Shown here: positions 1 to 10,279 of the stretch, piece after piece
Layout: each line of letters starts with the position of its first letter
Numbering within the stretch: the stretch's first letter is position 1
Source: Gymnopilus junonius
Taxonomy: Eukaryota > Basidiomycota > Agaricomycetes > Agaricales > Galerinaceae
Direction: 5' to 3'
DNA: 64,000 nucleotides
Assembly (NCBI GenBank): GCA_015501075.1
Contig: JADNYJ010000020.1
Coordinates: 1 to 64,000 of the forward strand
Position numbers and translations under genes: made by a program
Notes under the pieces: generated by a model
Database searches by the model: none
The model's input: only the letters and a program-made list of their open reading frames with translations
Told to the model about the DNA's origin: nothing

Positions 1-2
1 TC

Positions 3-1906
3 GCAGAGTACCGCCGTCGCTACCGACGCGCTCCACCCCAAGGGTTCGACCAGTGGTGGGCATTCTGTCAAAAGTATAACGTGGTGATGGTGGATGAGTA
101 TGACGGGCTGTTTGAGGACCTCGAACCATTCTGGGAGTTGAGCGGGGAGGAGATCAGAAGACGCGCGGCCCAGGTGGGCGAGCTGCCGTCCATTGATTTG
201 GTGAGGATTAGGGATGGTGTGGCGGACGTGATTAATGTCAACCCTGGCTTCCATGATTCGGAGGTTAGTGCGCGTGCGAGGGGGTTCAGGAGTATGACTG
301 GCAAGTTTGTACACTTGGTATGTGCCCATTTTGCAAGTCGACGATGTGAGGCTGACGAGCGTACAGTTACCAGACATGGATTTTCCTATCAACGCCAAGG
401 CAGAAGGTCGAGTGTTAATACCATGGGAACATCGCACATACCCAAACTTAACAGTACAAGATTCTTCTCGTAAGTACATTACATTCATGCTCTCAACACA
501 TCCTAACTTTCCATCATCCAGTCGGAGTCGAAGCCATGCTCGGCGGGCCCTTTAAACCCGACTGGGGCGATGACGGTAATATCTGGGAGGCTTGGCGACG
601 GACATGCCACCCCCAATCCTCTGCGCGTCGACTCTTCTCCTCCCTTCGCCCCTCCTTCACCACCCAGGCCAAGAATCACCTCGCATCCTCCCACATTTCC
701 CCCGGCGCAGACTTTGCCTTCGTCAAAACCACATCCTCTATAGAGGACTATTGCAATACCCCACACGCACATTATACACAAGGGCACTTTTTCAGTGATT
801 GGCGCTCCATTCCGGTGTTGTATCCTGTATTTAGCCCCGCCAAGGCGAGGGGTTTCATGGATATCAGGATTCCAAGCCACTATTATTATGGCAGCACGAA
901 GAGATATACGTATGGCTGGGACTCGGTGAACCTTGAGTTGAAGGAGGTCGATCCAATGGAAGTGCCGTGGGAGGAGAAGATTGACAAGATCTTTTGGAGA
1001 GGCGCGACGACAGGTGGAGGCAGTCACCCGCCTGGCTTCGCCCCACAGTACCAGCGCCATCGGTTCCTACGTATGGCATCTGATACCTCCAACACTACCA
1101 CGCGAGTGGTCACATTCCCTGACCCTCCCTCATCCTCGGCCCAATTCACCTCGGCCGCGGTGCCCATTGGTAAACTCAACGAAGAAATCATGGACTGCGC
1201 ATTCGTCAAATCTGTCAGCGCCGCCTCTTATCCAGGAGGACAGGCTGCACTGGAGAGGGACCACAGGTTCGGGGATTCAGTGCCGCTTGGCAGGCATTGG
1301 AGTTTTAAGTACCTGGTTGATCTGGATGGGATGAGTTATTCCGGAAGGTTTATGAGTTTTTTAGCGAGTGATAGTGTGCCGGTGAAGAGCACGGTGTATG
1401 ATGAATTTTTCACGGATTGGATTCAACCTTGTGTGTTCGCATTTGTTCTCGCTCTCCACCCTGTATCCACACAGTGCTGACCTTTGTTCTTTTTTTCCTT
1501 ACAGGGTACACTTTATCCCCCTGTCGTCATCCTACTCGGAGATGTACAACATTTACGCCTACTTCTCGGGCCCTACCCAGTCCACACTGATCGCAGCCAA
1601 CTCATCTTTGGCTGTTCTTCCAGCGGATAGTGAGCTAAGGCGGGCGGTGGAGGGTGATAAAAGGTTAAGAAGGATCGCAAGGGCTGGCAAGAGGTGGAAG
1701 GGGACTGTTGGGAGGACTTTGGATATGGAAGGTGGGTTTTTGCTTCTTATTGTTATTTGAATTGTTTTGGTCTTTCAAGAAGGTTCCGAGATGGCTGATT
1801 ATTTTTCCTTTTGATTCTTTTCTGTGCAGCTTATGTGTATAGACTTTGTCTTGAATGGGCGCGGCTATGGGCAGACGATCGAGATTCAATGAATTTCTCG
1901 CTCTAA
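3..1906 (+). CDS. CAP10-type GT90 glycosyltransferase, 5' truncated by window edge
   Basis: Golgi-type glycosyltransferase of family GT90 (CAP10 group), which transfers xylose or related sugars to glycans. Five exons can be followed: 3-317, 367-469, 522 to about 1434, 1505-1731 and 1830-1906 (TAA). The reading frame begins inside a conserved stretch (YRRRYRRAPPQGFDQWWAF), followed by LPDMDFPINAKAEGRV, then KIFWRGATTGG and the C-terminal HFIPLSSSYSEMYNIYAYF, all characteristic of the family. The donor of the third intron is ambiguous among overlapping GTs at 1431-1435; only 1435 keeps the frame. The N-terminus (signal anchor) lies outside the window. The frame is otherwise undamaged. The family call is firm; the sugar donor and acceptor cannot be told. 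Confidence 0.85.
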
Positions 1907-3861
1907 TCGAATCCTCCAAAACTTTACGCATCGTGATCACACGAACCTAGAAACCCATACCCATTGTCCATACCCCGGCTATGTAATTCGCAACTCCCAC
2001 TCTCATTTTATCTCCGGCACTCAGCACTGAAGCAAACTTAAATCCAACTTCGAATCTTCAAATTTCTTACGCAGCCGAACGCAAGACGGACTCTTACTCA
2101 TGCGTACCTGCAAACACAGACCTCAAACCCTCACACGTACTCAACTTTCAGCTCGAAGTAAACATTATTCGTCGATGCTGTCGTCCTTATCTTTTATTGC
2201 CCCCTTCCTTTTTCTTCTTTGTATTGTTGGTTTCGACCTTCATATTTTCACTCCCATCCTTGGCTGTCAAACTTTAAGCTCCTGTGCAGCACGGCGAAGG
2301 ATGAATGGGTGTTATCATTGTTCATTTCTTTTGGTTCATGTTCTGGGATATGGAATTTTGGAGGTTTTTCTTTCTTTCTTTCTTTCACTTCTCTTCTCTT
2401 ACTTATATAATCCACATCCTTTCACCTCTTTCTTTTTTTTCCTTTGCGAACGTTGCACCCATTACCCATCACCCCGTCATCATCTGCAGAATTACCATCC
2501 CCGACCGACATACTTATGCATGCATGTACAACCAGTAACCCAACAGTGACCAAAGTAACCAATCAGTCGTACTCTATACGTATCAATAGGTTCTTTTTAG
2601 TTCTTCTAGTAATTAGTTCTCAAGTAGACAAGTAGCGTATATACACGAGCCCCAATTTCTGATATGTTTTGTACTACCTCCAAGTCTATGACCATGCCAG
2701 GAGGAGGGCGTGTTATATATTCATTCGGTTGCTTTGTTATATACATAGATAGGGGTTATAGATCCTATTTTCTGATATCATCTTGGGATTATTTTTTGAA
2801 ATAGTCCGAAAGTTTGAGTAGTGCCTTTGAAATGGCAATCAATCTGAGAATCAAAGATTGAGTGTCGCGCGACGGCGGCGACGCGTCGTCCACAGTTTAA
2901 TCACGTGATTATGTCATACCGCAGAGCACAGACTCATGAATCAAACATCTATCAGGATGCATCGACCTCCATTCGTTTTACTAGCAATCAGCTGAGATTC
3001 TCAGGAGGTGTTTTGAACCTTCTTTAATACTTTGAGTTGCGCCTCAAAGTTGGGTATGTCTTGTTCAACCGCTGTAGATTCCTTCTTTTATTGTCTAGCT
3101 GATTCAAGTTCGGCATTTTTTTTTGTTATGTGGTCATTGCAGCTTCCTTTCCAATTTGCATGGCGGGATTTATTGCCCTTTTTGAGGCTTGTGTTGTCGA
3201 GGTGCTTGGGAATTTTCAGTCAGAGTGAGCGTCCACCATCGGTTTTATCGTGACTTTGATTAAGGTCATTGTTATTTTTTCAGGTGTATATTTGAGGGCG
3301 TTCATGCTAGTTACATTTTGGTTTTGGTGAAGATGAAGTTCCGCTGGAGAGACAATTGCCATGACTTCAAATTGGCTCTTCCCAGTCATCGACATGGCTA
3401 ACAATAGAAATGTTACTGCTTCCAGACTGACATATCCCTTTTTCCAGACCCTTCGGAGCCTCTAGATCTCCAGAGATAAATCCCTTCTAGCTCTTCACTG
3501 CGTCACTATGCAATCGATGGTGCTGACAAGTGCTAAGAACCCGCGCCAAAACTTGCCAAAACACGTTGCGAAGGTGTGTGCCTTTTCCTTCTTTACCCTT
3601 ACCCCCGGATGATAACTCACAGACACCAGTGACCAGGCCGATATAGAATCATATGCGACCTTTTATAGGGTTCATCATTGATTACGGGCTGCCTTGAGCC
3701 TGCTTTCAGTGGCTCGGCTCAGCTCAGCTCAAGTGTCGACCTTACAAAAAGGGACCATCTTTATGGATCCGAGGGTCTTGTTTTCTTTACTCCTTCCTTT
3801 CTCCACTGCTTTTCTCGAGTTGCTGAGCTTATCATCCCCCGTCCTCTGATCTCCATATACA
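1907..3861. other. Intergenic, no gene recognised
   Basis: Nearly 2 kb with no open frame that resembles coding sequence. It contains pyrimidine-rich tracts (a TTTC run near 2365-2385), and near 2870-2910 a GC-rich imperfect palindrome, an ACGCGT hexamer at 2881 and a perfect 12-base palindrome AATCACGTGATT at 2899-2910. A pyrimidine-rich stretch leads directly into the next start codon at 3862, as in a basidiomycete core promoter. Confidence 0.5.
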
Positions 3862-5712
3862 ATGTACGCCCCATCTCCTCGTCCAGGTATGCCAATCGGC
3901 AGGACCGCCTCACCGGTCCCTGGCATGCCTGGCCAACCAGCATCGGGCTACTATGGTCAACCGCCTATCGGTCGACCCATCAGCAGAGGTCCATCACCCA
4001 TCCCTCCATCCGTCGCCTACGGCGCACCACCGCATGGAGTAGGCGCAATAGGCCAAGGCTATCAAGTACCCTACGGTGCCCCACCGATCGCGAGGCCGAT
4101 CAGCAGAGGACCATCTCCTGCTCCTGGTGCTGGGTTCATTGGAAGCCACGGTCGTTCCCCGTCCATCGGGACTACATCGCCCTCCATCGGGGCTACCACT
4201 ACAGCTGGGGGGTTCCAGATCGAGAAGAGGAGCAAGTCACCTAATCCGTATGGCAGGCCCTCGACAACGCAGCCCGAGCCAGGGATGTACAGGGATGAGA
4301 TGGTGTACAGGGAACATGTGTCGGCGCTGATTTCTGCCAAGGATCGACAGATCGCTGTTAGTGGGAGGATTCCAGTGGATCCTGCTCAACTTTCGTTGTT
4401 CTTCCGTGCAAAGGTGGGCCTTTTTTATTGTGCTTCCTTTTTATGATGTAGGTTTGCTGATCATAACCAATGATGTAGACTGGAATCACATATTCTCTAG
4501 ATTTTCCTGTTGATCTAGGATATACTACACCTCCGGCCTTTGAGGTACTCGTGCAGGCTTGCAGGCCAAGGCCACGTCAGTCATCAGATTACGATGGCTA
4601 TGGAGATCGAGAGGCCCTCTCTTACCCACCCAGTCTTCCTCTTACCGCCTCTCTGGAAGTCGCCAACTATCCTATCCTCGATGCCGTCAAGAGCTCCCTC
4701 TTCCCTGATCTTCCTCCTGGGCAATATCTGACCGCTGTCAGAGACGGCTTAGACGTAATCCAACACGGAAGCTATATTTCGACATCCTATCCAGAGCAGC
4801 TGCGCAAGGATCAGCGTGCCGCCACACTCGTTGTCACCTTACCTGTCCGCTATAGAGGCGGCAGCATCATCGTTCAGGACGTTAATGGCAGGGAAGAGAA
4901 ATTCCAAGGCTCAGGAGGCAAGGGCGGTGATATCGACTGGATGGCTTTCCGCTCCGATTGTTCTTTCGCCGTTGAGCCGGTGCTGAATGGGTGCATGATG
5001 ACGATTTCGTATGGAATCTATGTCAAGCCATTTGGACCTGCTAATCCGGTGAATGATACCCTCATCACACCAACCGATTCTTTCTTCGACTTGCTTTCGC
5101 CGATTTTGAATATGTCACGTGGTCAGAGTGTTGCATTTTACCTCAACTATGATTATAACGCCGATCCTGCGGAAGTGACGGCCAATACCCTTATTCCTCA
5201 GGTGTGTGCCATGTCTGGTATACTTTCAAGCTCACAATATCTGACGTTTACTTCAGCTTAAAGGCGCTGACGCACTCCTTTACGACGCCTTCAAATTCCA
5301 TAAACTCTCTCCAGAATTACACTGGTCCGCTGGAGGTTTCATCTGGGCTGCTGATCAAACCCTAGAATACTTCGAAGACGGCGTCGCTCAAGCCAGCAAC
5401 CTCATGAAGAATGTCAACATTGGCCCGAAAGTACCATTCGGCAGTGTTAACGCCGCTCGAGGCACTGTCCCTCCTGTACGGGGTGCATTTGGCAGCTATC
5501 CTGATCCAAACTATAGCGCGGCAGAAGTGGACGCTATCCGGTCGAAAGTACAAGCTAGTGGCGGTGTGCCTCTCGCAGAAGCCAACGTTACTCTGCTCAC
5601 GGATTACAAGAATCCCCAACCCACAGTTGGGCGTGAGCGCGTCTTTTTCATCTCAAATGGAGAGTTGGAGAAGCTTGTAGTCAATGTCCTCCTGGTAGTT
5701 TACATCCCGTGA
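3862..5712 (+). CDS. Proline-rich protein with degenerate 2OG-Fe(II) oxygenase-like domain
   Basis: Exons 3862-4413, 4479-5201 and 5257-5712 sum to 1731 nt, giving a 576-residue protein with no break. Residues 1-130 are low-complexity Pro/Gly/Ser and hold two copies of a PISRGPSP repeat, suggesting a disordered or adaptor segment. The middle (about residues 210-380) matches the layout of the Agaricomycete 2OG-Fe(II) dioxygenase-like family: a TLVVTLP strand, a GG(S/D)xIV strand, then W-x-A-F-xSDC and a long beta strand ending SYGIYV. The metal-binding histidine that usually follows SDC (SDCEHEV) is replaced here (SDCSFAV), and no HxD is seen, so catalysis is doubtful. The remaining C-terminus is unrecognised. 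Fold assignment is by pattern; function is inference. Confidence 0.65.
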
Positions 5713-5931
5713 AGACTTGGACTATTTCTGCGCTGATTATTTTTTCCTTTGGTAATGGTATCTCCTTCCTGTGCACTTTACGACTACAGCATCCACTCTC
5801 GCACCGTACTCCACAAAAATTATGCACCATGTTTGGACTGAAAAGAAGCCTCATGTATGTGTAGAATATCGATTTTATTCAATGGTAGTCGCTGGCCCGA
5901 ATGTAATCAAACTTGGTATCGTGTTCTAATG

Positions 5932-7664
5932 TTAGTTTTCCATCTTCCTGCAAGACGAATTTAACGGGACGATCATCTTGCCACAAAACCTCCCTAAGAT
6001 TGGACAAATCGTTATACTCTCCCGCACAATCGATAATGTCCTCTCTGAATTGAGCTCGAGTTCTTCCTCAGGTGGCCAAAAGTATTCTCCCTCGTACGCC
6101 GCAAGCTTTGGCCAGTGTGCAAGGTAGGAAAGAAGCTGGCTGTGTGGATTCTTCTCAAGCGTTAAGCTGCCACGGTCAAGATGGATATACTGGAGATTGG
6201 GTGTTGACTTTATGAGCCTCCTGAGCTGACTGAAGGTCGCTACACGTCGGGTTGTGAGGGATGTGAGATTGGTTAGCCCACGAAGGAGATTTGGAAGGCC
6301 ATTCGGCTCTTCCTCTGTCGGAGAGCCCCATACATCGTCAAGTGATGCAACGTATGAGTCGTCTCTCTCAAATTGGCAGTCGCTGGCACCCCAATCGCAT
6401 GGTTCTAAGTAGCTTATCCGTCGAAGGCTGCTCGGACGCCCCATGACGCGTAATAGAGGTCGTAAAGCGGAAGCCGGGAGATCGACGTCCTCAAGCCTTG
6501 GAAGGATGCCCTGAATCTCGTATTCGTACCCCTGTAAATTGAAAGGCGCTTGATCTGAAAATTCCAGAATTGCCGACAGCGTCTGAAGGCTAGAGTGCGC
6601 GCGCAGGAAATCTGCCATTGTCCTGCTACGCATAAAGATGTTCTTCAGTTTAAGAGACTTGACTTGAGGCCAATGTGCGGTCGAAAGTATAGGCGTAATG
6701 TCCGTGAACGAACTTATGTTATAGGTTGCATAACTAGTGAGATGTAATGAAAGACTCTGAAGTAGGTTGTTTAGTCAAAATAGGGAACAAGTTGTCCAAG
6801 TGGCTCACCTCGATGTTGGGACAGCGGCTCAATAGGTCTCGGAGGCGCAGAACTTCAACTGTGGCATGCAAGTCTTCACCATCGGAGTCCTCATCGCTGA
6901 CGTGCCCACTCTCAGGACTTTCATCAAACGTTGTTTGAAAGTCTAGATGAGTGAGGTTTCTAAGAGTAAACATCTGATAGTGTTAGAAAGTGAATCTGGG
7001 TACCCTACATGTCACTTACTGTGCTGTTAAAAATGGGACGTGAGTCGGTATATGCGCTCCCAACTCGTCCTTGATCGACAACCTTCAACCTCCTTAGCTG
7101 TGTATAGTCCCTTAATACTGTCCAGATGTCCTCTCTGTATATGTATGTGTCAGGTACTGCGTCTCTGTCATCGGCAGCGGTAGGTAATCGCGACATTTCT
7201 TCCCCTTCATGAATTAATGGTACTTGACCTCGATCCCATGTGAAGCTTTCGAGATTCACCATGCTCGTAAGGGCTTGAATTAAGAGATGCTCTGAATGTT
7301 CTGTGGTCTCCCGTGTATGCTTGAATAAGTTGGTGAGGGGTTCCGTGGTAGCATCCGAATTTCGGAACGACGAAAGGGCATTTGTTGATTCATCATCGTA
7401 TGGGGTGAATTTGGGTGGAAACCTGCCATTCTCCCCTTCAATTGTAAGCTCGCGCACCCGAGAAGCGTGAGCGGGACTGGATATCAGATGCTCCCAGACT
7501 GCATTGTCCTCGAGCTTACATCGAATGGATCGGTAGAGCAGCTCCGGCTCCGTTAGGTCCAGGAGTTCTTTGTTTGCTTGACTGATAGCGACGAGATCGC
7601 TCGAAGATGAGACGAAAGATAGGAGATGGCTGTAGATGTCGCCATTGAGCTGGGAATTGGCCAT
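5932..7664 (-). CDS. F-box/LRR-type protein
   Basis: Minus-strand exons 7664-7020, 6973-6809 and 6756-5932 sum to 1635 nt (544 residues) without a break. The start is the first ATG (MANSQLNGDIYSHLLSF); the N-terminal 40 residues resemble a divergent F-box (a short helix, then SDLVAISQANKELLDLTEPELLYRSI). The rest consists of irregular leucine-rich repeats (LRRLKVVD, LTHLDF, LKSLKLKNIF, LQYIHLDRGSLTL) as in the large Agaricomycete F-box/LRR family whose members recruit substrates to SCF ubiquitin ligases. Substrate unknown. A 50-residue acidic insert (DEDSDGEDLH) lies near the second exon. Confidence 0.75.
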
Positions 7665-9244
7665 GGTCCAAAAATAGGCATTCAGAGTCAAGGGAGACGC
7701 AAATCGGTTTTAATCGGTGTGAGAAATCGATTGTGAAGAAGACCCTGGGCCGCTCTGCAATGCAGAGCGTTACATGTTCTTGCCAGATGATCAATGACAG
7801 TGTCCAATAAAATTTGTACATTGGACTTCTTTCTTGGGCTGAAACTTGATCATAATCCAACTTCTGGCTATGTAGAACTTGGGGCATAAACCCAGTATTG
7901 ATGAGGACTCGGAGAAGGTAGAAATGCTGATACACACAAGACAGTCCAATGGTCGTAACGTTGAAAAAAAAATGCAGGTCCCAAAATTGACGACAGGTGG
8001 GAACATGACACCTTCGCAAACTCCTGCCATCAGTATCAAATTCTGCCTCTTTTGATTCGACCCACGACTCGCCGATATCCTTTATACCTCGTCGATACTC
8101 CACAGAGTTAACTTGAGCTCGTCCATCGGCACGACTTAGTTGAAGCTCTGGCAAATTTCCTGACCGTAATGCTTTGGTGGAATTTGCTGGAATTTGTCTG
8201 CCCTCAAGATATGCGCAACGTTACTTAATTTGCCAACGGTCGTAGACCGTACTTCACAACCTGAATATCCATATAATCCACGGTGCTCTGGGAACGCACT
8301 TCTGTCTTCCGACCCTTCGCTCGCTTCGGACGGTGGCAGATATCAACTTTGCTTTGCTATTACTCCTCAATCGAATGGTTCCATCAAGCGCCTGCGTGAT
8401 CGCGCCATGCTTTCAATTAGCAACAACCACTTCTTACGAGATGCGTAACCTGGTTCTTCAATGTACTACAATAGTTGTCAAAAACTTACGAGATCGAATG
8501 GTCCCTCGGCAAATTCCTCCCATCAGCGTATGTATATGTATCAGGTAACATTTACTTGGATAGCGCATTGGCTTTCATAGTCCCAATCTGCACATGCCGA
8601 GTCTGTCTTCGATATGTGTCTCTCTGAATGTAGGGTGATCTATCAACGAGGGAGGAAGCCCTTATGCCCGAAGGCTCATCGACATCAACATGTTTCTGAT
8701 TGTTCAAATGTTGGTATGTATATAAATAAGGGTCTTTCTTCCTTCTCTCATCACCCAGACCTGTCGAGTCTATTCATTCCGTCTGGGTCATGGGCATATC
8801 ATTTTCTGACTTTAGTAGCTCGACATGATATTGTTAGAAGGCCCTCTGATCATCTGGTCTTCTGATGTCGAAGCTGTGACTCAACACCTCTGTGATACTT
8901 GAGGCCTTCCGGGTTTTCCCAGATAAGTTTCTTCCCTCCCTCCCCTTGCCTTCTACCCTGTACTCCTAGGCGACGACTGTGAATTTGAACGAAAGTCGTC
9001 ATTTTAATAATCTCTTCTTCTGAAGAATTGGACAGCAAGCTCTACCGCCTTATCTTCCACGGTCTTTCGAGTCTTTTTACTTCCTTCGCTATTTCCACCT
9101 CTATCTTTATTCCGGACTGGTCTTTACTATCTGACACAAGCGAAACGCCTTTATCTGCTTCGCTGAGGAGATCTACTTTTCAACTTCATTTCTGAATTTA
9201 CGGGCTGGACACCGCGAGCGTTCCCTTCCTGAAATCTGAACGAG
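7665..9244. other. Intergenic, no gene recognised
   Basis: About 1.6 kb without a supportable gene. Long minus-strand frames near 7516-8154 run out of the F-box gene in another frame and have no family features. A TATAAATA element near 8717 followed by a pyrimidine tract and ATGGGCATATC (8789) looks like a promoter and start, but the frame closes after 12 codons. Confidence 0.4.
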
Positions 9245-9901
9245 ATGAACCATCCTTATAGTGGGGCAGCGAGTTATATATATGCGAATGAGGTGCGAAT
9301 TTGGCATTGAGGTTCTCCAAGGCTTACATACCTGGTTTCCTGATTCATAATCAAATACAGTACTTAGAGGAAGAAAATCTTCCAATTCCAACAAGCTATT
9401 ACTATCGGAATACCGAATGGATTCCGGTTCCTCCCTCTCCTGCCCCAGTCGCGACTTCCTCATCTTTCCATCAAGTCCGTCTAGCGTCTTTTTAAACTTG
9501 GATCAACGTGGCTGACACTTCATTTATGTGCAGTTCTCGAGACAGCGTTCCGTTCCAAATCTTGCGCCTCCAACGAGCTTCAGGTCCGAACATTATAAAA
9601 CGTTCAGCACCTCTTCATATCCCACAGTAACAACATCGACGGTTCCGACAAGTCAGGTACCACCTTCGCATACTTATGAATCCATGCGCGTTCGATTTGA
9701 TACGCCGAGTCCTCATATTCTGGCCTGGCGCAGGCAGGTAAAAGTAGGAATCCTTGCCGCTTCCAGTGACCAGACCAATAAATAAACTTTCTCTCATAGG
9801 TCGTGAAGAATCGCGTTCAGCGCTTTCGTGACAGACTTTCGGAGATATTTATGCCTAGGTGGATGATGGCTCCTCACCCCCGGTTGTCTATGATAAGATG
9901 A
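9245..9901 (+). CDS. Small orphan protein, four predicted exons
   Basis: Exons 9245-9292, 9361-9474, 9534-9737 and 9800-9901 join in phase to give about 155 residues (starting MNHPYSGAASYIYANE). All introns are GT-AG; the second donor (GTCCGT) is weak. The protein is rich in Tyr, Pro, Ser and Thr in its middle (many S/T residues followed by proline) and basic at the C-terminus (VVKNRVQRFRDRLSEIF). No family recognised and no signal peptide. The agreement of phase across three introns is the main argument that it is real; expression data would be needed to be sure. Confidence 0.35.
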
Positions 9902-10279
9902 AGATGAGAACCATAAGCAGACATTTGTTTACAGTATTCAATTCCAGGGACTATTGTTGGATATCATTCATTAGTTTTCATTTTTATTTAAAGCATTTTT
10001 CCTTCATTCTTGTCCCTCTTCACAGAGAATTGTTTGATTGGATTCAGGACGATAGTGCCAAGACAGGTGCTGTGCAGTCTGGCAGATGAGGCCCAGAGCT
10101 GAGTATTTAAACTCCGCCTAAATTCGTGGGAAGAGAGGGAAATTGGAACGACGTGGTTGGTCGCTGGGCAGAACGGCGACGAGCTCCTTTTTCTTTTATT
10201 CATCACCGCCTCACGCTGCGGGCTCGCAGCCCACATCTAACTCCCTCCCTCATTAACATTACTCTCTAACGGTGCCGCC
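9902..10279. other. Short spacer upstream of the complex I gene
   Basis: No gene seen. It is a 378-base spacer between the small orphan gene and the NADH dehydrogenase subunit; the latter's start has a strong context (GCCGCCATG). Confidence 0.4.

Noticed and set aside
2100..2549. Plus-strand frame of 149 codons in the 1.9-3.9 kb spacer
   Set aside because: Composition is driven by pyrimidine-rich tracts (Phe/Leu/Ser runs), and overlapping frames are equally open; no introns or motifs.
7516..8154. Minus-strand frame of 212 codons
   Set aside because: Half of it is an out-of-frame reading of the F-box gene and the rest has no family features.
8716..8830. TATA box followed by ATGGGCATATC, resembling the start of an ARF-type small GTPase
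   Set aside because: The frame closes after 12 codons and no GxxxxGK(S/T) motif follows in any frame.
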